In this document: positions 8,315 to 17,016 of the stretch, in pieces | Layout: each line of letters opens with the position of its first letter | Numbering within the stretch: position 1 is the first letter of the stretch | NCBI GenBank assembly: GCA_902598655.1 | Contig: CACKCQ010000005.1 | Location: 18,854-82,853 of the forward strand | Source: an uncultured Pelagibacteraceae bacterium | GTDB taxonomy: Bacteria > Pseudomonadota > Alphaproteobacteria > Pelagibacterales > Pelagibacteraceae | DNA: 64,000 bases | Direction: 5' to 3' | Position numbers and translations under genes: made by a program | Notes under the pieces: model-generated | Databases searched by the model: none | Seen by the model: only the letters and a program-made list of their open reading frames with translations | Told to the model about the DNA's origin: nothing

Positions 8315-9475
8315 TTAGTAAGTTGTATTCATAAAAAGTTTCTGTTCAATTATATCAGAAGAAACCTCATTAATATCATTTAATCCAACCAAACCTAGTG
8401 TTGTGCTAGTTTCTTCTTTAATTATATCCACAATTCTTCTTAACCCGCTAGCTCCATCAGCTCCCATTGCATACATTACAGGTCTTCCAATCATTGAAAA
8501 ATCTGCTCCTAAAGCTAATGATCTTACAATATCACTACCACTTCTTATTCCACTATCAAATATAATTGGAAAATTATTTCCTACTGCTTCTCTAATAAAA
8601 GGTAAAATATTAATTGCTGCTGAAGCACTATCTAATTGTCTACCTCCGTGATTTGAAACTTGTATGGCATCAGCACCCATTTCTTTAATTTTAACTGCAT
8701 CATCAGATGACATGACACCTTTTACAATTAATTTACCTTTCCATTTATTTCTTACTCTTTTTAGAGTCTCCCAATCTGTTTTTCCTCTACTTTCTTTTCT
8801 TTTAAAAATACCTTTTCCACTTTTTGAAGTTTCGTAATTCATTGGCTTTGGTATTCCATTAAGCAATGTAGATATTGACCAAACTGGATGAGTTGCAAAA
8901 TCAAAAAATTGTTTAGGTCCAATTTTAAATGGATATGAAAATCCATTTTTATCATCTCTAGTTCTTCTTGATAAAACTGGAACATCAACTGTAAGTATAG
9001 CAACCTCATAGCCAGTTTTTTCTGCTCTATCGAGCAATTCCATAACAAAGGCTTCATCCTGAAAAATATAAAGTTGAAGCCACGAATGACCTTCAGAAAG
9101 TTCATACATTTTTTCTAAAGTAGTTGTGGAAGCCATCGATACACAAGTTGGTATATTATTTCTTGCACTCTCTTTTGCCAGCATTGAGTCTGCGCCCGGC
9201 CATGAAAGATTTGTCATACCCATTGGGGCAAAACCAAATGGATAGTCATAGTTAAATCCAAGAATACTTTTTTTTAATTTTCTTTCCTCTACATTTCTTA
9301 GAACTCTTGGTTCAAGACGTATTTGGTCTAAAGCAAAACTATTAATTTCTGATAATTTTTCATCTCCTGATGCACCGTCGATAAAATCGTAAACTATCTT
9401 TGGTAATCTTTTCTTTGATAGTTTTTTTGCGTCTTCAATGCTAAAAATTTTTTTACTGGCTTTAATGTTATCCAT
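8315..9475 (-). CDS. FMN-dependent alpha-hydroxy-acid oxidase/dehydrogenase (LldD family)
   Basis: 386 residues forming the FMN TIM-barrel of lactate, glycolate and mandelate oxidising enzymes. Expected residues are present: Tyr136 (QLYIF), Asp164 (TVDVP), Lys252 (VKGV), the base His276 with Arg279 (SNHGGRQLD), and the phosphate-binding DSGIRSG and IGRP segments. The substrate-carboxylate Tyr of glycolate oxidase appears to be Phe31 here (VYDFIDGAS), a variant seen in some bacterial relatives, so the substrate may not be lactate or glycolate. It would oxidise a 2-hydroxy acid to a 2-oxo acid. It overlaps the S51 peptidase gene by 8 bases and precedes the ThDP enzyme by one base. Confidence 0.88.
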   Translation of the reverse strand: MDNIKASKKIFSIEDAKKLSKKRLPKIVYDFIDGASGDEKLSEINSFALDQIRLEPRVLRNVEERKLKKSILGFNYDYPFGFAPMGMTNLSWPGADSMLAKESARNNIPTCVSMASTTTLEKMYELSEGHSWLQLYIFQDEAFVMELLDRAEKTGYEVAILTVDVPVLSRRTRDDKNGFSYPFKIGPKQFFDFATHPVWSISTLLNGIPKPMNYETSKSGKGIFKRKESRGKTDWETLKRVRNKWKGKLIVKGVMSSDDAVKIKEMGADAIQVSNHGGRQLDSASAAINILPFIREAVGNNFPIIFDSGIRSGSDIVRSLALGADFSMIGRPVMYAMGADGASGLRRIVDIIKEETSTTLGLVGLNDINEVSSDIIEQKLFMNTTY

Positions 9476-10163
9476 TTAAATTTTTTATATATGTTTTTAA
9501 ACTTATCTTATCATGTCTAGTCACATAATAAGCATCATGATTAATTCTTGAAGAATAAACCTCTGAAGGAACTCCGTCAATAAAAAGCACAGCTACACCA
9601 TCATCAATAGCTATTCCGTCTGGCAAATTTCCATCTTTAATTTCTGAAATAAATTGTCGAAGTCGATTATTATCTGAAGAATGCGGTGTACAACTTCCAT
9701 CTAAAAAATTTATTCCTTTTAATGGACTTAGCTCTTTGTTGACTGAGTCTGACAATATCCAATCAAACCAACAGACGGCTCCTGCACTTATTCCACTTAG
9801 AATTATTCCTTTTTCATATGCATCTTTAAATACTTTGATAAGATTATGTCTTTTCCAAATATTAATCATGTCAGAGGTATTACCACCTCCTACATAAATT
9901 ATATCTTTGTTCAACAGCCATTCATTAAAACCTTCAACACTAGAACAGAGATTAAAATGAGATAATTTAAATTTTTGTGATTTAAATCTTTTATAAAAAA
10001 GATCGATCTTTTCTTGATTATCATTGCTAGCCGTAGGTAAAAAACCGATATTGATTTTTGATTTATTAGCTTGATTTATAACAAATTCATCCAAGTCTTC
10101 ATCTGATGAGTGTGTAAATCCTCCACCACCAATTGCTATTATTATTTTTTTATTCCTGACCAC
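9468..10163 (-). CDS. Peptidase S51 family protein (dipeptidase E / cyanophycinase-like)
   Basis: 231 residues with the class-I amidotransferase-like fold of PepE. GGGNTSDM (near 92-99) precedes the nucleophile elbow GISAGA with Ser126, and a His at 161 (CTPHSSD) is the likely catalytic base. E. coli PepE cleaves Asp-X dipeptides and relatives hydrolyse cyanophycin. The start is GTG at 10163; no in-frame ATG lies near the conserved N-terminus (KKIIIAIGGGGF). The start overlaps the upstream GcvT-family gene by 22 bases and the stop overlaps the FMN-oxidase gene by 8, showing close translational coupling. With a peptide-type importer across the divergent promoter, a substrate carrying an amide bond is plausible. 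Confidence 0.82.
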   Translation of the reverse strand: MVRNKKIIIAIGGGGFTHSSDEDLDEFVINQANKSKINIGFLPTASNDNQEKIDLFYKRFKSQKFKLSHFNLCSSVEGFNEWLLNKDIIYVGGGNTSDMINIWKRHNLIKVFKDAYEKGIILSGISAGAVCWFDWILSDSVNKELSPLKGINFLDGSCTPHSSDNNRLRQFISEIKDGNLPDGIAIDDGVAVLFIDGVPSEVYSSRINHDAYYVTRHDKISLKTYIKNLNG

Positions 10164-11365
10164 GGAGAAGGACCTGTTGGAATATCTATTTTTAAACCTC
10201 TTACAATTTCATTTTTAAAGTCATACATTGGTAAGGAGCATATCTCACCTTTATGAATTTTATTATCATTACAATTAACATCCACTATTAATCCTGGTTT
10301 ATGTTTTGTAGAATTCATTAAAACAATTCCAACACCACATTTTTGAAAAGGAGACCAGGTACTTGATGTAATTTTTCCAATTACTTCATTATTAAATTTT
10401 ATGTAAGTTCCTTTTAAACCTGTTCCATTTTCTACTCGTATTCCCCAACATCTTTTTTCTTTATCAGCAGTCATCAATGCTGATTTTCCAATAAAATAAT
10501 TTTTTTTTAAATCGACATACTTACCTAACCCGACATCATATGGATTTGTTTCATGGTTAAAGTCTTGCCCAGCTGATAATAATCCAGATTCTATTCTTTT
10601 ACATCTGAAACCAGGGGTCCCTGTAAGTATCATTCCCATTTTTTTTCCTTCCTCAAATATATAATCCCCAACTTTTTCAGTATTATTATTTTTTTTAAAA
10701 TAAATTTCCCAACCAAGTTCATTACTAAAACCCGATCTACTTATGATTACCTTTTCATTTAGTATAGTTATTTCTTTCCAATCAAAATATTTCCAATTCT
10801 CAGGAAAAGTTTCTTTACTTAAAACTTTTAAAAGATGCATGGATTTTGGCCCTTGAATTTGACTTACCCAAACGTCAGGGTCAGATATTTTTACATTAAG
10901 ATTATCAGTGTGCGCTTTATACCAGGAAAAAAGATCACCATCAGCTTGAACAAACCAGAATTTATTTTCTTCAAGTTTTAGTAAAACTCCATCTGTAAGC
11001 ATGCCTCCATCGTTGTAACAAGCGAATTGGTAAGAGCACCTTCCTACTTTTACTTTTGAGATATCTCTTGTGAAAATTTTTTGTAAAAGTTTTTCTGCAT
11101 CAGGACCAGATATTTCGTACGGATGTTCTCCAGTATGACGAAATATTACTTCTTGTCTTACTTTCCAATACATTTCATCAGCTGTTGCATGTGAAAGAAC
11201 TTCTGGATTTAATCTTCCAGCATAAAAAGAATACTCTGGATCGTAAGGAAGTTCTTGATACGCTAGAGGATGTATTCCGACAGTTCGTGCTAGTTCAACA
11301 ACTTTATTATCATTGGATTTTAAAGGTTTTACTGAAAATCTGACTTTGTTTAATTCGTTTTGCAT
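10142..11365 (-). CDS. GcvT-family aminomethyltransferase/demethylase, second copy
   Basis: 407 residues of the GcvT fold: TGEHPYEISGPDAEKLLQ and GGMLTDGVLLKLEENKFW in the N-terminal folate domain, QIQGPKS, SRSGFSNELGWEIYF, RCKRIESGLLSAGQDF, then the C-terminal beta barrel. It resembles the other GcvT-like protein of this operon only in outline, and its N-terminus (about 70 residues before the core) is different. Likely role: transfer of a methyl or other one-carbon group from an N- or S-methyl compound to tetrahydrofolate in the cytoplasm. It is the first gene of the seven-gene minus-strand operon. No Shine-Dalgarno is seen, and a candidate promoter at 11382-11410 would leave a leader of only about 10 bases. 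Confidence 0.78.
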   Translation of the reverse strand: MQNELNKVRFSVKPLKSNDNKVVELARTVGIHPLAYQELPYDPEYSFYAGRLNPEVLSHATADEMYWKVRQEVIFRHTGEHPYEISGPDAEKLLQKIFTRDISKVKVGRCSYQFACYNDGGMLTDGVLLKLEENKFWFVQADGDLFSWYKAHTDNLNVKISDPDVWVSQIQGPKSMHLLKVLSKETFPENWKYFDWKEITILNEKVIISRSGFSNELGWEIYFKKNNNTEKVGDYIFEEGKKMGMILTGTPGFRCKRIESGLLSAGQDFNHETNPYDVGLGKYVDLKKNYFIGKSALMTADKEKRCWGIRVENGTGLKGTYIKFNNEVIGKITSSTWSPFQKCGVGIVLMNSTKHKPGLIVDVNCNDNKIHKGEICSLPMYDFKNEIVRGLKIDIPTGPSPWSGIKK

Positions 11366-11381
11366 TTATAAATATAAAAAA

Positions 11382-11410
11382 AGTGTATATTAATTAAAAT
11401 ATCTATTCAA
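11382..11410 (-). promoter_or_regulatory. Candidate sigma70 promoter for the seven-gene catabolic operon
   Basis: On the minus strand TTGAAT (complement of 11405-11410), 17 bases and TACACT (complement of 11382-11387) resemble -35/-10 boxes. Transcription would start about 10 bases before the ATG at 11365, giving a nearly leaderless mRNA. It is back to back with the importer promoter at 11440-11468. Box matches are moderate. Confidence 0.35.
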
Positions 11411-11439
11411 TTAGTAGATGAATCACTACATTTTGCATG

Positions 11440-11468
11440 TTGTTATCTAGTTCTGGAATTGTTATCTT
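11440..11468 (+). promoter_or_regulatory. Candidate sigma70 promoter for the family-5 importer
   Basis: TTGTTA (11440-11445), 17 bases and TATCTT (11463-11468) lie about 40 bases before the ATG of the binding protein in the 141-base divergent gap. The spacing is ideal. The gap is shared with the oppositely oriented catabolic operon, so one regulator could control both sides. Confidence 0.4.
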
Positions 11469-11506
11469 TTTGATTATTTAAACAACTAAAGAAAAAGAGG
11501 GAACTT

Positions 11507-12994
11507 ATGAAATACATACTTAAAGTTTTTTCAGTGACTTTTATGTCTCTGATATTATCTTTTTCTATTGCCAATGCATCAAGTGGAGTATTTAAAGTAT
11601 CACATGATCTTGGATTTGGAAAAGATACTAACTTAGATGCCATAACTAAAGGGCGTTTATTTCAAGTTGTCATCAAAACACAAAATAGATTAGTAAGACC
11701 TGATATGAACGGTGTGCCATCACCTTCATTATCAACAGATTGGAGTGCTAATTCTGATGCAACTGAATGGACATTTAATTTAAGAAAAGGAATATATTTC
11801 CATGATGGATCAGCATTTGATGCTCCAGATGTAAAATATTCACTAATGAGAGCTAAAGATCCTGATATTGGATCTCCTGTGAGAAAAAGTTTAAATGTAG
11901 TTGAAGATATTGAGGTAGTTGATCAGCATACTGTTAAAATGAAGTTATCAACTTCATTTGCTGACTTTCCATTATTGTTAACTGACTACAGATTAAGAAT
12001 GATACCTGAAGGATCAGGAGATACTATAGGTCAAACTGGAGTTGGTACTGGACCATTTATGGTTGATAAATTTGATCCAGAAGGAACTACAATTCTAAAA
12101 GCTAACCCAGATTATTGGGAAGGTGCACCAGGAGTTGCAGAAGTTCATGTCATTGCGATACCAGATGCTCAAGCAAGAATTCAAGCTCTTTTAACGGGTC
12201 AAATTGATATGAATAGATATGTTCCTTTCAATCAAAAAAAGATATTTGACAGTAATTCTAAATTTACAACAACTGTAATTCCTACTGGAAACTGGAGAGG
12301 TGTGGTTATGAGAACTGATACTGCTCCATTTGATAATCCTAAAGTGAGAAAAGCTTTTAGGTTAGCAGTTGATAGACAAGAACTTGTAGATCTAGTTATG
12401 GGTGGTGCAGCAACTGTATCTTGTGATACACCTGTAATGCCATCTGATCAATATCGTTTACAAATGGATTGTCCTCAAAATATTAGTAAAGCAAAAAATT
12501 TATTAAGAGAAGCAGGATATCCAAATGGAATTGAATTGACTGTTTACCCAGCAACATTAGAACCAACTTGGCCTACAATTGCAGAAGTCGTTCAGCAGCA
12601 AGTTGCAAAAGCTGGAATTAAAGTTAACATTGAAATGGTACCATCTAAAGGTTATTGGAATGAAGTATGGATGAAAAAACCAGTTTCAATGACACGTTGG
12701 AACCAAAGACCAGCAGATACAATCTTGCATGAAGCATATCATAGTGGAGCCAAATGGAATGAGTCTTATTTCAAAAATGCTGACTTTGATAAAAATTTAG
12801 CTGATGCTAGAAGTGAGTTAGATTTCAATAAAAGAAAGAAAGCATATCAAAATGCTCAAATGACTTTATGGGAACAAAGTGGAACAATGATCCCATACCA
12901 TGTATCTAGACTTGTAGTTACTTCATCAAAAGTTAAAAACCTTGATGCTGTAGACCACTTTTCTATACAGTGGCATAAAGTTAAAGTTGACTAA
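11507..12994 (+). CDS. Family-5 solute-binding protein (Dpp/Opp/opine type)
   Basis: 495 residues. Residues 1-24 form a Sec signal peptide ending IANA, with no lipobox Cys, so the protein is free in the periplasm. The mature protein has the family-5 layout: TEWTFNLRKGIYFHDGSAFDAPDVKYS near 85-110, NPDYWEG near 205 and PKVRKAFRLAVDRQELVD near 278-295. Such proteins bind oligopeptides, opines, nickel chelates, glycosides or other mid-size solutes. The ribosome site GAGGG is about 7 bases before the ATG. It heads an importer of two permeases and a double ATPase and diverges from the catabolic operon 11365-3922, so its ligand is probably that operon's substrate. A terminator follows at 13007. Confidence 0.87.
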   Translation: MKYILKVFSVTFMSLILSFSIANASSGVFKVSHDLGFGKDTNLDAITKGRLFQVVIKTQNRLVRPDMNGVPSPSLSTDWSANSDATEWTFNLRKGIYFHDGSAFDAPDVKYSLMRAKDPDIGSPVRKSLNVVEDIEVVDQHTVKMKLSTSFADFPLLLTDYRLRMIPEGSGDTIGQTGVGTGPFMVDKFDPEGTTILKANPDYWEGAPGVAEVHVIAIPDAQARIQALLTGQIDMNRYVPFNQKKIFDSNSKFTTTVIPTGNWRGVVMRTDTAPFDNPKVRKAFRLAVDRQELVDLVMGGAATVSCDTPVMPSDQYRLQMDCPQNISKAKNLLREAGYPNGIELTVYPATLEPTWPTIAEVVQQQVAKAGIKVNIEMVPSKGYWNEVWMKKPVSMTRWNQRPADTILHEAYHSGAKWNESYFKNADFDKNLADARSELDFNKRKKAYQNAQMTLWEQSGTMIPYHVSRLVVTSSKVKNLDAVDHFSIQWHKVKVD

Positions 12995-13006
12995 AAGTAT
13001 TTAGAT

Positions 13007-13037
13007 AAAGGCCGCATACTAGCGGCCTTTATTTTAT
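13007..13037 (+). terminator. Intrinsic terminator between binding-protein and permease genes
   Basis: AAAGGCCGC (13007-13015), a 6-base loop and GCGGCCTTT (13022-13030) form a perfect 9-bp stem followed by a T-rich tract. It separates the binding-protein gene from the permease genes of the same transporter, whose first ATG is 43 bases further on. Confidence 0.9.
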
Positions 13038-13079
13038 TTCTATTTAATTTATTTTTGTTAAAAAGTTCTAGTTAATCTT

Positions 13080-14036
13080 ATGCTATTATTAATTTTAAAA
13101 AGAATTGGACTAGGGCTTATCACCTTATTTATAGTTTCATTGATCACATTTGTAGGTGTTGAAGTTTTACCTGGAGATGCATGCACAACATATTTAGAGA
13201 GAGAAGCTTATGGAGCGGCTCTTGATGCTTGCATAAAAAGACTTGGTCTAGATGTTCCTGCTTATGAAAGATATTTGGACTGGGCATCAAATGTTGCACG
13301 AGGTGATTTTGGTTATTCTTTAAGTGGTGAAATGCCAATTAATGAAGTACTAGGTCCAAGAGTTAAAAACTCTTTAGTTTTAGCCTCTGTTTCAATACTT
13401 ATAGGAATTCCTTTAGCAATCGTATTAGGAATAATAACTGCTCTTTGGAGAGATAAGCTTCCAGATATTATGATCTCAACTATCACAATTTTTTCAATGA
13501 CTATTCCTGAGTTTATTAGTGCTACTTTGCTTATTTTAATTGTTGCAATTTGGCTTGGTTGGCTACCAGGCATTGTGATTATACCATCGGATGCAACTTT
13601 TTATGAATTACTCTCAAATATAATTTTACCTGTTGTTGCAATTTCAATGATTATGACTGCACACATGGCAAGAATGGTACGTTCAAGTGTAATTCAAGTT
13701 ATGGCTAGTGATTATGTGCAAATGGCAATTTTAAAAGGTGTTCCATATTGGAAAATGGTATTTAGACATGTATTACCAAATGCATTATTGCCAGCAATAA
13801 ATGTAGTAGCACTAACAATTGCTTGGTTGCTAGGAGGTGTTGTTGTTACAGAAGTTGTTTTTAATTATCCAGGTTTAGGCAGACTGGTAATTGAGTCTAT
13901 ATCAAATAGAGATTTACCTGTTGTTCAAGCGTTAGCAATAATATTGGCATCAATCTATGTAGGAATAAATTTAATAGCAGATTTAATGACACTAATGCTT
14001 AATCCAAGATTAAAAAGTTTACAGATAAGAAAATAA
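13080..14036 (+). CDS. ABC transporter permease, DppB/OppB-like
   Basis: 318 residues with the DppB order: an N-terminal helix (LILKRIGLGLITLFIVSLITFV), a periplasmic loop ending GDFGYSL, then five more helices. The coupling motif near 205-235 (RSSVIQVMASDYVQMAILKGVPYWKMVFRHVLPNAL) matches the family consensus, and GGVVVTEVVFNYPGLGRL near 260-280 is the family signature. It is an inner-membrane subunit of the family-5 importer. It begins 50 bases after the intra-operon terminator and is followed with a one-base gap by the partner permease, so the two are co-translated. Confidence 0.92.
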   Translation: MLLLILKRIGLGLITLFIVSLITFVGVEVLPGDACTTYLEREAYGAALDACIKRLGLDVPAYERYLDWASNVARGDFGYSLSGEMPINEVLGPRVKNSLVLASVSILIGIPLAIVLGIITALWRDKLPDIMISTITIFSMTIPEFISATLLILIVAIWLGWLPGIVIIPSDATFYELLSNIILPVVAISMIMTAHMARMVRSSVIQVMASDYVQMAILKGVPYWKMVFRHVLPNALLPAINVVALTIAWLLGGVVVTEVVFNYPGLGRLVIESISNRDLPVVQALAIILASIYVGINLIADLMTLMLNPRLKSLQIRK

Positions 14037-14037
14037 A

Positions 14038-14931
14038 ATGGAGAGTAATTTAATTACAGAGGATAAACATAAAAACAAACTAGAAAAGGCTTTTGAGATT
14101 TTAAAAACTATGGCCTCCAAGCCTTCTGGGTTGATTGGACTTACAATTGTATTATTTCATGTAATCTTAGCATTAATAAGCCCTTACATTGCACCATATG
14201 ATTATAAAGCTATTAGCCCAAATACCATGTTACTTGCACCCTCAGCTGAACATTGGTTTGGAACAGATAGCTTGGGTAGAGATGTTTTTACAAGAACAAT
14301 ACTTGGAGGGCGAACAGCTCTTACAGTAACTTTCTTTGGATCACTTATAGCTCTTCTGTGGGGAGGTTTACTTGGAATTTTTTGTGGTTTAGTCGGAGGT
14401 AAAATTGATGATGTTGTAATGAGAGTTGTTGATGCGTTTCTTTCTATCCCCTGGATACTCGCAATGTTATTAATTGTTTCACTTTTAGGAACATCAACAG
14501 AAGTTTTAATTCCTGCACTAGGTTTTTTTTATGGTAAAGGAATAGTAAGAGTTGCTAGAGCTGCTACACACGATGTTATTGCTAAAGACTTTATAGTTTC
14601 AGCCAGAGCTAGAGGTCATAGCAACATGTCTATTATTTGGAATGAAATTATTCCAAATGTTAGAGATGCTATATTAGTAGAAGGAGCAATGAGATGGTCT
14701 TGGATGTTATTAGGATTTAGCTCATTGTCATTCTTAGGTTTTGGTGTAAGCCCTCCAACACCAGATTGGGGCTTAATGATCTCCAATGCCAGAGGATTGA
14801 TGTCGTTTGCATATTGGTCTGTAATTGCTCCGATAGTAGGATTAAGTTCGTTAATAATTGGAATAAATTTAACTGCTGATGCATTTGCAAAAGCTTTAGG
14901 AATTGATCGTTCAACAAAGGCACCTGTTTAA
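14038..14931 (+). CDS. ABC transporter permease, DppC/OppC-like
   Basis: 297 residues with the DppC pattern: a cytoplasmic N-terminus, a first helix near 35-55 (LIGLTIVLFHVILALISPYIAPYD), the HWFGTDSLGRDVFTR signature near 75-90, and the coupling loop DFIVSARARGHSNMSIIWNEIIPN near 180-205. The C-terminal part keeps LGFGVSPPTPDWG. It forms the second half of the transmembrane channel with the gene just upstream. Its stop is directly followed by the ATG of the ATPase gene (zero-base gap), so the operon runs on. No unusual features. Confidence 0.92.
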   Translation: MESNLITEDKHKNKLEKAFEILKTMASKPSGLIGLTIVLFHVILALISPYIAPYDYKAISPNTMLLAPSAEHWFGTDSLGRDVFTRTILGGRTALTVTFFGSLIALLWGGLLGIFCGLVGGKIDDVVMRVVDAFLSIPWILAMLLIVSLLGTSTEVLIPALGFFYGKGIVRVARAATHDVIAKDFIVSARARGHSNMSIIWNEIIPNVRDAILVEGAMRWSWMLLGFSSLSFLGFGVSPPTPDWGLMISNARGLMSFAYWSVIAPIVGLSSLIIGINLTADAFAKALGIDRSTKAPV

Positions 14932-16959
14932 ATGAATGAAATAATTGAAAGCGTTAAAAATTTATCAATTGGGTTTAACAGTCAGAAGGGCAAACAAATT
15001 TCAATACTTAGAAATGTTTCAACCAATATAAAAAAAGGAGAAACTGTAGGGATTGTAGGGGAGTCGGGTTCTGGAAAAAGCACATTAGCACTTGCTATGA
15101 TGGGCTATATAAAACAAGGCTTATTTCCTCTTAAGGGTGAATGCCTCTTTAAATCTGAGGATTTATTGAAGATGAGCAGTAGACAGCTAGAAAAAATTAG
15201 AGGTAGAAAAATAGCTATGATACCTCAAAATGCAGGACAAGCACTAACACCAAATTTAAAAATTGGATACCAAATCGATGAGGCATTAAGATTACATACA
15301 GATCTAAACAAAACAGAGAGAGATAAAAAAATTTCTGAGTTACTAAATAAAGTTAGACTTCCTTCACCAGAAACTATGGCTTTTCGTTATCCTCACGAGC
15401 TTTCTGGAGGACAGCAACAAAGAGTGGCTGTTGCAATGGCATTGGCTGGCAAACCAGATTTACTTTTATTAGATGAGCCAACTACTGGATTAGACGTTAC
15501 AACACAAGCTCATGTACTAGAACTATTAAGATTTATAGCAAAAGATACTGGAACATCTATGATCTATGTTAGTCATGACCTTGGAGCAATAGCACAAGTT
15601 AGTGATAGAATAGTTGTAATGTATGCGGGAGAAATTGTTTTAGAAGGACCAGCAAGAAAAATATTAAAGGAACCTATTCATCCTTATACCTACGGATTAT
15701 TAAAATCGATACCTAAACTCTCACTAGCTGGACTTCCAGATTCTATGCCAGGAAGCCAACCTCAGCCTGGAAGTATAAATGAAGGTTGTAGTTTTTATGA
15801 TAGATGTAACTTAGCAATTGATCATTGTAAAAAAAATTCACCAGATCTGGAACATATTAAAGAATTAGATACCAATGTCAGATGTTTTAATCATAAAGAA
15901 TTAATAAATCAAAATAATAATTTACAAACTTCAATAACAAAAAAAACAAATAATAGTGAAGCAATTGAAGTTTTAAAATTAAAGGATGTTTCAATTAGTT
16001 ATGCAAAGCAGAAATTTTTTGATCAATTATTAAATAAAATCTCTGATCAAAACCCAACAGTTAAAGATATAAATATAGATATAAAAAAAGGAGAGACTAT
16101 TGCACTGGTTGGTGAGTCTGGAAGTGGTAAGTCTACTATCTTAAAATCAATTGCTGGTTTACTCAAAACAAAAGATGGTCAAATTAAATTTGAAAATGAT
16201 CGTATATTATCTTCTGATTTAAAAATGAGAAATCCAAATGATCTTCGAGCAATACAACTTATATTTCAAAATCCAGACGAGTCATTAAATCCAAACCACA
16301 CAGTTGAGCAAATACTTTCTCAACCTCTAAAGTTGTATTTTAATTTATCAGGAGAAGAATTAAAAAAAAATATAATCGATCTACTAAAAAAAGTAAGGTT
16401 GGGAGAGTTTTATATGTCAAGATATCCTAGACAACTATCAGGTGGTGAAAAACAAAGAGTTGCAGTTGCAAGAGCATTTGCTGCTAAACCAGATATAATT
16501 TTGTGTGATGAAGTTACATCAGCTTTAGATGTTTCTGTTCAAGCAGCTGTTTTAAACTTATTACAACAATTAAAAGAAGATCTAGGAACAACCTATGTAT
16601 TTGTCTCTCATGATTTGGCTGTTGTTAGAGCAATTAGTGATAGAGTTGCGGTTTTATATCAAGGAAGATTATGTGAAATTGGTCCTTCTCAAAATGTTTA
16701 CAAATTTCCATCACATCCATATACTGAAGTTTTATTAGGCGCTGTTTTGGAACCAGATCCAGATATAAAACCAAAATTAGTAGCTGAGGATATAGTAGAG
16801 GAAAAACCACCTGAAAAAGGCTGTTCTTTTCAAGGAAGATGCCCTAGGAAAATAGGTGATATTTGTAATTCAGAGGTTCCACCGTGGCAAATAGGTGAAA
16901 ATGGTAACGCTATTAGATGTCATATTAATATAGAAGAATTAGCAAGTTTACAGCAGTAG
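14932..16959 (+). CDS. Fused double ATPase of peptide-type ABC importer (DppD-DppF fusion)
   Basis: 675 residues containing two complete nucleotide-binding domains, each normally a separate protein. Domain 1 (about 1-330) has Walker A GESGSGKST, signature LSGGQQQRVAVAMA, Walker B LLLLDEPT and the oligopeptide-type C-terminal zone with Cys residues (CSFYDRCN...C). Domain 2 (about 345-675) repeats the set: GESGSGKST, LSGGEKQRVAVARA, ILCDEVTS, then CSFQGRCP...C. The Cys-rich tails are the site where some Dpp/Opp ATPases bind an Fe-S cluster. It powers the preceding permeases on the cytoplasmic side. Such fusions are known in alphaproteobacteria, so this is not a mis-assembly. Confidence 0.92.
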   Translation: MNEIIESVKNLSIGFNSQKGKQISILRNVSTNIKKGETVGIVGESGSGKSTLALAMMGYIKQGLFPLKGECLFKSEDLLKMSSRQLEKIRGRKIAMIPQNAGQALTPNLKIGYQIDEALRLHTDLNKTERDKKISELLNKVRLPSPETMAFRYPHELSGGQQQRVAVAMALAGKPDLLLLDEPTTGLDVTTQAHVLELLRFIAKDTGTSMIYVSHDLGAIAQVSDRIVVMYAGEIVLEGPARKILKEPIHPYTYGLLKSIPKLSLAGLPDSMPGSQPQPGSINEGCSFYDRCNLAIDHCKKNSPDLEHIKELDTNVRCFNHKELINQNNNLQTSITKKTNNSEAIEVLKLKDVSISYAKQKFFDQLLNKISDQNPTVKDINIDIKKGETIALVGESGSGKSTILKSIAGLLKTKDGQIKFENDRILSSDLKMRNPNDLRAIQLIFQNPDESLNPNHTVEQILSQPLKLYFNLSGEELKKNIIDLLKKVRLGEFYMSRYPRQLSGGEKQRVAVARAFAAKPDIILCDEVTSALDVSVQAAVLNLLQQLKEDLGTTYVFVSHDLAVVRAISDRVAVLYQGRLCEIGPSQNVYKFPSHPYTEVLLGAVLEPDPDIKPKLVAEDIVEEKPPEKGCSFQGRCPRKIGDICNSEVPPWQIGENGNAIRCHINIEELASLQQ

Positions 16960-17016
16960 TTATGACATTTATTTTATTTCCTACTCAGTCTCAATTTAAT
17001 ATAAGAAATCTTCTTT

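Noticed and set aside
5070..11365. Glycine-cleavage T protein for either GcvT-family gene
   Set aside because: No gcvH or gcvP nearby, and the motif variants fit demethylase-type paralogues better.
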